Origin: Rubrivivax sp.
GTDB lineage: Bacteria; Pseudomonadota; Gammaproteobacteria; Burkholderiales; Burkholderiaceae_C
Length of the DNA stretch: 33,356 nucleotides
Reading direction: 5' to 3'
Assembly: GCA_016790425.1 (NCBI GenBank)
Contig: JAEUPF010000135.1
Coordinates: forward strand, 1 to 33,356
Shown here: in pieces, positions 24,698-33,356 of the stretch
How the letters are laid out: every line of letters begins with the position of its first letter
How positions within the stretch are numbered: the first letter of the stretch is position 1
Position numbers and translations under genes: made by a program
The notes under the pieces: generated by a model
What the model was told of the DNA's origin: nothing
Database searches by the model: none
What the model saw: only the letters and a program-made list of their open reading frames with translations

Positions 24698-27600
24698 ATG
24701 ACTGCGATCGGCCGCTGCGCCTTCGCCCTGTGCCTGGCGTTGGCGGCCTGGTGGCTGCCGGCAACCGGCGCGCTCGCGCAGATCGCCGACCCCAGTCCGC
24801 CGTGGGACACCGCCGAGAGCGCGCACTTCCGCGTCCACTACCGCGCCGCGCAGCGCGCGCAGGCCGAAGCGGTGGCCCGCGCCGCCGAGCGCGCCTGGCC
24901 GCGCGTGACTCAGGCGCTGGCCTGGGAGCCGAAGAGCCGCATCGATGTCGTCGTCTACTCCGAGCTCGACATCTCCAACGGCTTCTCGACTCCGCTGCCC
25001 TTCAGCATGATCGGCGTCTTCCTGACGCCGCCCGACGAAGGGCAGCTGCTGGACAACAGCGGCTGGCTCGACCTGCTGCTCACGCACGAGCTGACGCACG
25101 CGGTGCACCTGGACAAGGTGCGCGGCGCGCCGCGTGTGCTGCAGAGCATCTTCGGGCGCATCGTCTGGTTCATCCCCAACCTGTTCAACCCCGGCTGGAT
25201 GGTCGAGGGCCTGGCGGTGTGGGAGGAAAGCGGGCGCGAGCAGGCCGGCAACGGCCGCGGCCGCCTCAAGGGCCCGGTGTTCGAGGCCTGGCTGCGCGCC
25301 GAGCGCAAGCGCGGCTTCATCAAGCTGGCCGAGCTGAACGCCGACGGCCGCGCGCTGCCCACGTCCAAGCAGTACCTCTACGGCGCCTACTTCTACGAGT
25401 TCGTCAACCGCCGCTACGGGCCGACGAAAGCGCAGGAGATGATCGAGCAGTACAGCGGCAACATCGGTTTCGCGCCGCGCCTGCACACCATGCCCTACGG
25501 CGCCACCGGCAAGACGATGGACCTGCTGTGGGACGAGTTCCTCGCCGACCTGGCCGAGCAGGTGGGCGCGCGCGCCGCGCCGATCGAGCGCGTGGCCGAG
25601 GTGGCCGGCCGGGCCGTGCTGGGGCCGATGTTCGACCTGCCCAGCGTCGCCGCGCTGCCCGACGGCGCCGTGCTGGCCATCGTCGACGATGGGCTCGGTG
25701 CGCCGTACATCGAGCGCATCCGGCGCGACGGCGCCAACGGTGTCGTTCGCGAGCGCGTCACCAGCGTGCTCGCGGGCGCGCGCCTGGAAACGGGCGCCGA
25801 CGGCAGCGTGCTCGTCATGCAGCCGGACATCTGCCGCATCCGCTATGTCGGCTACGACGTCTATCGGCTCGAGGGCTCGCGCTTGTCGCAGCTGACCCAC
25901 TGCGCCCATCTGCGCCGCGCGGTGCGGGTGGGTGCCACCGTCGCCGGCGGTGGCGCCGAACGCGGCCGCGGCGCCGTGGCCGCCGCGGCGGGCAGCGGCG
26001 ACCTCGTCGCCATCCAGCTCGACGCCGGCCGCACGCGCATCGTGCGGCTGGACCCGGCCCGGCGCGGCACGCCGCCGGCGGTGCTTTTCGCACCGCCCGA
26101 GGGAACCGACGTCATCGACATCGCCATCGCGCCCGACGGCCGCCGCCTCTTCGCGGTGACACGGCGCGAAGGCGACTGGCGCGTCGTCGAGTTCGACCTC
26201 GCCGCGGCGGCGCCGGCGCCCGTGCTGCGCCTGACGCACAACGCGCCGATCGCCAACCTGCGCCACGGCGCCGGCGGCCTGGAGATGCTGGCCGTCGACG
26301 GCGGCGTGCTCAACGTCTGGCGCCTGACCCCCGGCGGCGCGTGGCAGCGGCTGACGCACAGCCACACCGGCATCGTGGCGCACGGCGGCAGCGCGCGCGA
26401 CGGCTCGCTGGCGCTGGTGGCCGTGGCGCAGCAGGGCTACGAGCTGCGCTTCATGGCTTCGGTGGCGCCGGTCCAGGAGAAGGCGGCGCCAACGTCGGCG
26501 CCAACGTCGGCGCCAGCGTCGGCACCGGCGCGGGCCGCAAGCGCGGCCGCTGGCGCGGCCGGCGCAACGGCCGCAGGTGGTGCCGCGGCCGAAGGCACTG
26601 CCGACGCCGCGCTCGGCCCGGCGAAACCCTATGCGCCGTGGCGAACGATGTACCCGCGGTCGTGGTTCCCCACGATCACCAGCGACCGCGGCCTCACCGC
26701 CTACGGCGCCAGCACGGCCGGTGCAGATGCGGTGGGCTGGCATGCCTACACCGCGACGCTGCAGTACGAGACCTCGCAGCGCGAGTGGCTCGGCAACATC
26801 GAATACATCTACCACGAGCGGCACGGCCTGGCGGTCGAACGAAAGCTCGTCGCGCGCGCCTGGACCGGCGACAGCGCCGACGAGACGACCACCGTCTACG
26901 ACCGCGAGCTGCAGGCGCAGTGGCTGAGCCTGTTCCCGATCCCCGGCCTCAACAGCCTGGAGCGGCGTTGGAACATCGGCATCGGCGCGGCGCTGGACCG
27001 CATCGACCGCGTCACCGTGGCCGGCCCCACCACGGCGCGCCGGCAGGACGAACGCATCGCCGCGCTGCTGGCCGACTACGACAGCCGCAACGGCAACTGG
27101 TACTCCGACGGCGCCAACCGCGGCCTGAAGATCACGCTGCGCGGCGAGAGCTACAAGCCGTTCGAGACGAGCAGCAGCGACGGCGCGCCCGACTACGACG
27201 GCCTCGTCGTGCGCGCCGACGCCAAGGCGTACGTCGGCATCGGCCAGGGGGTGCTGGCGCTCAGGCTCACCGAAGCACGAGCGCGCAACCGCACGCGGCC
27301 GTTCCAGCTCGGCGGCGCCACCGAGACCGGGCGCGGCATCGGCTTCGCGCTCAACAACCGCGAGATCGCGCTGCGCGGCTACCGTGGCGACGAGCCCGAG
27401 CTGCTCGGCCAGCAGGCGCGGCTGGCGAGCGTCGAGTGGCGCATGCCGCTGGTGGACATCGACCGCCACGGCATGGTGCCGGCGCTGGGCATCAACCGCC
27501 TGTCGGGCACGCTCTTCTACGACATCGGCGCGGCGTGGGCGGCCGGCGTCAACAACCCCGACAGCTACCGCCGCGGCATCGGCGTCGAGCTGCGCGGCGA

Positions 27601-27718
27601 AGCGAAACTGCTGTATGCGCTGGCGATCGACCTGCGCATCGGCGTGGCGCGCGCACTGGATCCGATTCCAGGCCGTGGCAGAACACGCGGGTACCTGACG
27701 ATCGGGCAGGCGTTCTGA
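24698..27718 (+). CDS. Exported HEXXH metallopeptidase / beta-propeller / outer-membrane beta-barrel protein
   Basis: The ATG at 24698 gives 1006 residues with a signal peptide ending GALAQ (about 27); ATG 24677 is an alternative. The N-terminal domain has HELTHAVHLD (His130, Glu131, His134) and, 36 residues after Glu131's partner His134, GWMVEGLAVWEE with Glu170, a zinc ligand set of the gluzincin (MA clan) type. Residues about 300-590 look like a TolB/WD40-type beta-propeller (IAPDGRRLFAVTRREGDW). A Thr/Ser/Ala/Pro linker follows, and from about 650 there are amphipathic strands ending in FYDIGAAW and a terminal Phe (LTIGQAF), as in Omp85-like or other outer-membrane barrels. It is probably anchored in the outer membrane. 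The substrate is unknown. Confidence 0.78.
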   Translation: MTAIGRCAFALCLALAAWWLPATGALAQIADPSPPWDTAESAHFRVHYRAAQRAQAEAVARAAERAWPRVTQALAWEPKSRIDVVVYSELDISNGFSTPLPFSMIGVFLTPPDEGQLLDNSGWLDLLLTHELTHAVHLDKVRGAPRVLQSIFGRIVWFIPNLFNPGWMVEGLAVWEESGREQAGNGRGRLKGPVFEAWLRAERKRGFIKLAELNADGRALPTSKQYLYGAYFYEFVNRRYGPTKAQEMIEQYSGNIGFAPRLHTMPYGATGKTMDLLWDEFLADLAEQVGARAAPIERVAEVAGRAVLGPMFDLPSVAALPDGAVLAIVDDGLGAPYIERIRRDGANGVVRERVTSVLAGARLETGADGSVLVMQPDICRIRYVGYDVYRLEGSRLSQLTHCAHLRRAVRVGATVAGGGAERGRGAVAAAAGSGDLVAIQLDAGRTRIVRLDPARRGTPPAVLFAPPEGTDVIDIAIAPDGRRLFAVTRREGDWRVVEFDLAAAAPAPVLRLTHNAPIANLRHGAGGLEMLAVDGGVLNVWRLTPGGAWQRLTHSHTGIVAHGGSARDGSLALVAVAQQGYELRFMASVAPVQEKAAPTSAPTSAPASAPARAASAAAGAAGATAAGGAAAEGTADAALGPAKPYAPWRTMYPRSWFPTITSDRGLTAYGASTAGADAVGWHAYTATLQYETSQREWLGNIEYIYHERHGLAVERKLVARAWTGDSADETTTVYDRELQAQWLSLFPIPGLNSLERRWNIGIGAALDRIDRVTVAGPTTARRQDERIAALLADYDSRNGNWYSDGANRGLKITLRGESYKPFETSSSDGAPDYDGLVVRADAKAYVGIGQGVLALRLTEARARNRTRPFQLGGATETGRGIGFALNNREIALRGYRGDEPELLGQQARLASVEWRMPLVDIDRHGMVPALGINRLSGTLFYDIGAAWAAGVNNPDSYRRGIGVELRGEAKLLYALAIDLRIGVARALDPIPGRGRTRGYLTIGQAF

Positions 27719-27740
27719 GGGTGGGTGGTTGAGTCGAGCC

Positions 27741-27765
27741 GCGTCTCGGCCTCAGGCCGAGGCGC
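27741..27765. terminator. Hairpin between the convergent metallopeptidase and dedA genes
   Basis: CTCGGCC-TCA-GGCCGAG is a perfect 7-bp stem, extended to 11 bp by further pairs and one G-T wobble. The 3-base loop is the dedA stop codon read on the minus strand (27752-27754). The position, 22 bp after the metallopeptidase stop, suits a shared terminator for two converging genes. No T run is present. Confidence 0.5.
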
Positions 27766-28417
27766 GCTGCTCGGCCAACGCCTTGCGCCTTGCCTTCCAG
27801 GCCCCAGCCAGCGCAATCACGCCCGGCACGATGATCATCGCCCACACGATGACGCTGAAGTTCGCCTGCACCCAGGGCAGGTTGCCGAAGAGGTACCCCG
27901 CGCCGACGAGCGTGACGACCCACAACCCGCCGCCGGTGATGTCGTACAACGCGAACTTGCTGCGCGTCATCTCAGCCACGCCGGCGACGAACGGCGCGAA
28001 GGTGCGCAGGAACGGCATGAAGCGCGCCGCGACGATGGTGATGCCGCCGTAGCGTTCGTAGAAGGCGTGCGCCTGCTCGAAGGCGCGCTTGTTGAACCAG
28101 CGGCTGTGCTCCCAGCTCCACACCCTCGGGCCGACGGCGCGGCCGATCGTGTAGTTGGTCTGGTTACCCGCCACCGCGGCCAGCCACAGCAGTCCGATCG
28201 ACGGCGCCAGGTGCATGAGCCCGACGCCGCACAGCGCGCCGACCACGAACAGCAGCGAGTCGCCGGGCAGGAACGGCATCACGACGAGCCCGGTCTCGAC
28301 GAAGATGATCGCGAACAGCAGCGCGTAGACCCAGGTGCCGTAGGCGAGGACGAACTCGCGCAGATGGCGGTCGACGTGCAGGACGAAGTCGATGAGTTGC
28401 GGCAGGGCGTCGAGCAT
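27752..28417 (-). CDS. DedA-family inner-membrane protein
   Basis: The 221-residue protein has about four or five membrane segments and the family motifs FLPGDSLLFVVG, NQTNYTIGRAVG and the RFMPFLRTFAPFVAGVAEM block. DedA/VTT-domain proteins are linked to lipid (undecaprenyl phosphate or phospholipid) transport and to proton-dependent membrane homeostasis. It follows recG on the same strand after 53 bp, so the two may be co-transcribed. The stop codon lies in the loop of a hairpin. Confidence 0.92.
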   Translation of the reverse strand: MLDALPQLIDFVLHVDRHLREFVLAYGTWVYALLFAIIFVETGLVVMPFLPGDSLLFVVGALCGVGLMHLAPSIGLLWLAAVAGNQTNYTIGRAVGPRVWSWEHSRWFNKRAFEQAHAFYERYGGITIVAARFMPFLRTFAPFVAGVAEMTRSKFALYDITGGGLWVVTLVGAGYLFGNLPWVQANFSVIVWAMIIVPGVIALAGAWKARRKALAEQRASA

Positions 28418-28470
28418 GATGGGCGGCGCGGATTATCCCGGCCGCATCGCCGCGATAGGGCCTTGGCCAT

Positions 28471-32911
<4,441 letters not shown>

Positions 32912-32921
32912 CCCGGTTGCG

Positions 32922-32936
32922 GCCGCGGGGCGCGGC
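32922..32936 (+). terminator. Small GC hairpin after tgt
   Basis: GCCGCG-GGG-CGCGGC is a perfect 6-bp stem with a 3-base loop, 10 bp after the tgt stop. No T run follows, so its role as a terminator is uncertain. Confidence 0.3.
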
Positions 32937-32942
32937 TAGAGT
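32937..32942 (+). promoter_or_regulatory. Possible -10 element (TAGAGT) ahead of the last gene
   Basis: CTAGAGTGGCGCC resembles the CTAGAAT-GGCGCC strings before the caspase and FAD dehydrogenase genes. The ATG at 32983 is 40 bases further on. Confidence 0.3.
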
Positions 32943-32982
32943 GGCGCCGCCGCCGGACCGACGGCGCGACACACGCCCCTCC

Positions 32983-33356
32983 ATGCTCGTCATCGCGATC
33001 GCGCTCGGCGCCCTGTTCGGGGCTGCCCTGGGCCATGGCCTCTTCGGCGCTGCGGTGGGCGCGCTGATCGCCTGGCTTGTGCTGCGCCTGCAGCGGCTGG
33101 AGCAGGCGCTGGCCGACATGCAGCGCGCGTTGCTCGAGCTGCGCCGCGCGGGGGCGCGGCCGGCGGAAGCGAGCGCGACAGCGCCGGCTTCGCTGCGGCC
33201 GGGCGAGGTGCCCGCGACACCGGCCGCGCCGGCAGCGGCGCCAGAAGCGACGCCGGAAGCGACGCCGACAGCGAGACCGACAGCGAGACCGCTATCCACG
33301 CCGGCAGCGGCGACAGCGCCGGCAGCGCCGACCGCGACGCCGCCATCGACCCCCGC
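32983..33356 (+). CDS. DUF2339-like membrane protein, N-terminal part (3' end outside window)
   Basis: The frame opens at ATG 32983 and is still open at the window edge after 124 codons. The start has a glycine-rich membrane helix (IALGALFGAALGHGLFGAAVGALIAWLVL, here read as two short GxxxG-type segments), then a short coiled coil (LQRLEQALADMQRALLELRRA) and a long Ala/Pro/Thr/Glu linker with PEAT and PTAR repeats. This helix, coiled coil and proline-rich linker is the usual beginning of DUF2339 proteins, which continue with many membrane helices. The identification rests on the N-terminus only. Confidence 0.6.
   Translation, partial: MLVIAIALGALFGAALGHGLFGAAVGALIAWLVLRLQRLEQALADMQRALLELRRAGARPAEASATAPASLRPGEVPATPAAPAAAPEATPEATPTARPTARPLSTPAAATAPAAPTATPPSTP

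Noticed and set aside
23651-27469. Long minus-strand open frame opposite the adenosyltransferase and metallopeptidase genes
   Set aside because: The translation is low-complexity without motifs, while the plus strand has recognisable domains.

Overview
The window is about 33 kb of very GC-rich, gene-dense DNA. The complete ccmABCDEFGHI cytochrome c maturation (System I) cluster, the recG/queA/tgt neighbourhood and the heavy use of GC-ending codons point to a betaproteobacterium of the order Burkholderiales, most likely of the Rubrivivax/Leptothrix/Roseateles type. That placement is inferred from gene content and style, not from a marker gene. No rRNA, tRNA, insertion sequence, integrase or CRISPR array was seen.

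Region 1 (1-10053) is the most unusual part. It starts inside a secreted multihaem cytochrome c with 19 complete CXXCH motifs in view, built from 459-bp tandem repeats. That gene overlaps by 10 bp a large outer-membrane protein (signal peptide, AMIN-like region, SPOR domain, Ala/Pro linker, TPR, C-terminal beta-barrel). Converging on it, with 9 bp between the stop codons, is a predicted 1838-residue lipoprotein with RCC1-type repeats, four CXXCH motifs and about eight bacterial Ig-like repeats. Together they look like a candidate porin-cytochrome module for moving electrons across the outer membrane. This is inferred from architecture only.

Region 2 (10311-13865) is an exported caspase-like (C14) protein with WD40 repeats and a long charged coiled coil. 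It is divergent from the ccm cluster.

Region 3 (14032-21742) is the ccm cluster. Four ATGA overlaps (A/B, C/D, D/E, E/F) and an 8-bp G/H overlap suggest tight translational coupling. It supplies the haem attachment needed by the cytochromes of region 1. Several members are slightly atypical: CcmA and CcmG have N-terminal extensions, and CcmI lacks its first membrane segment.

Region 4 (21821-28417) has an FAD-linked D-lactate/glycolate-type dehydrogenase on the minus strand. Then come a small unknown protein, a PduO-type cobalamin adenosyltransferase, and a large exported HEXXH metallopeptidase / beta-propeller / beta-barrel protein preceded by a cluster of imperfect repeats. A DedA-family membrane protein on the minus strand closes the region.

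Region 5 (28471-33356) is housekeeping: recG diverges from queA-tgt with only 17 bp between start codons. It is followed by the 5' part of a DUF2339-like membrane protein cut off by the window end.
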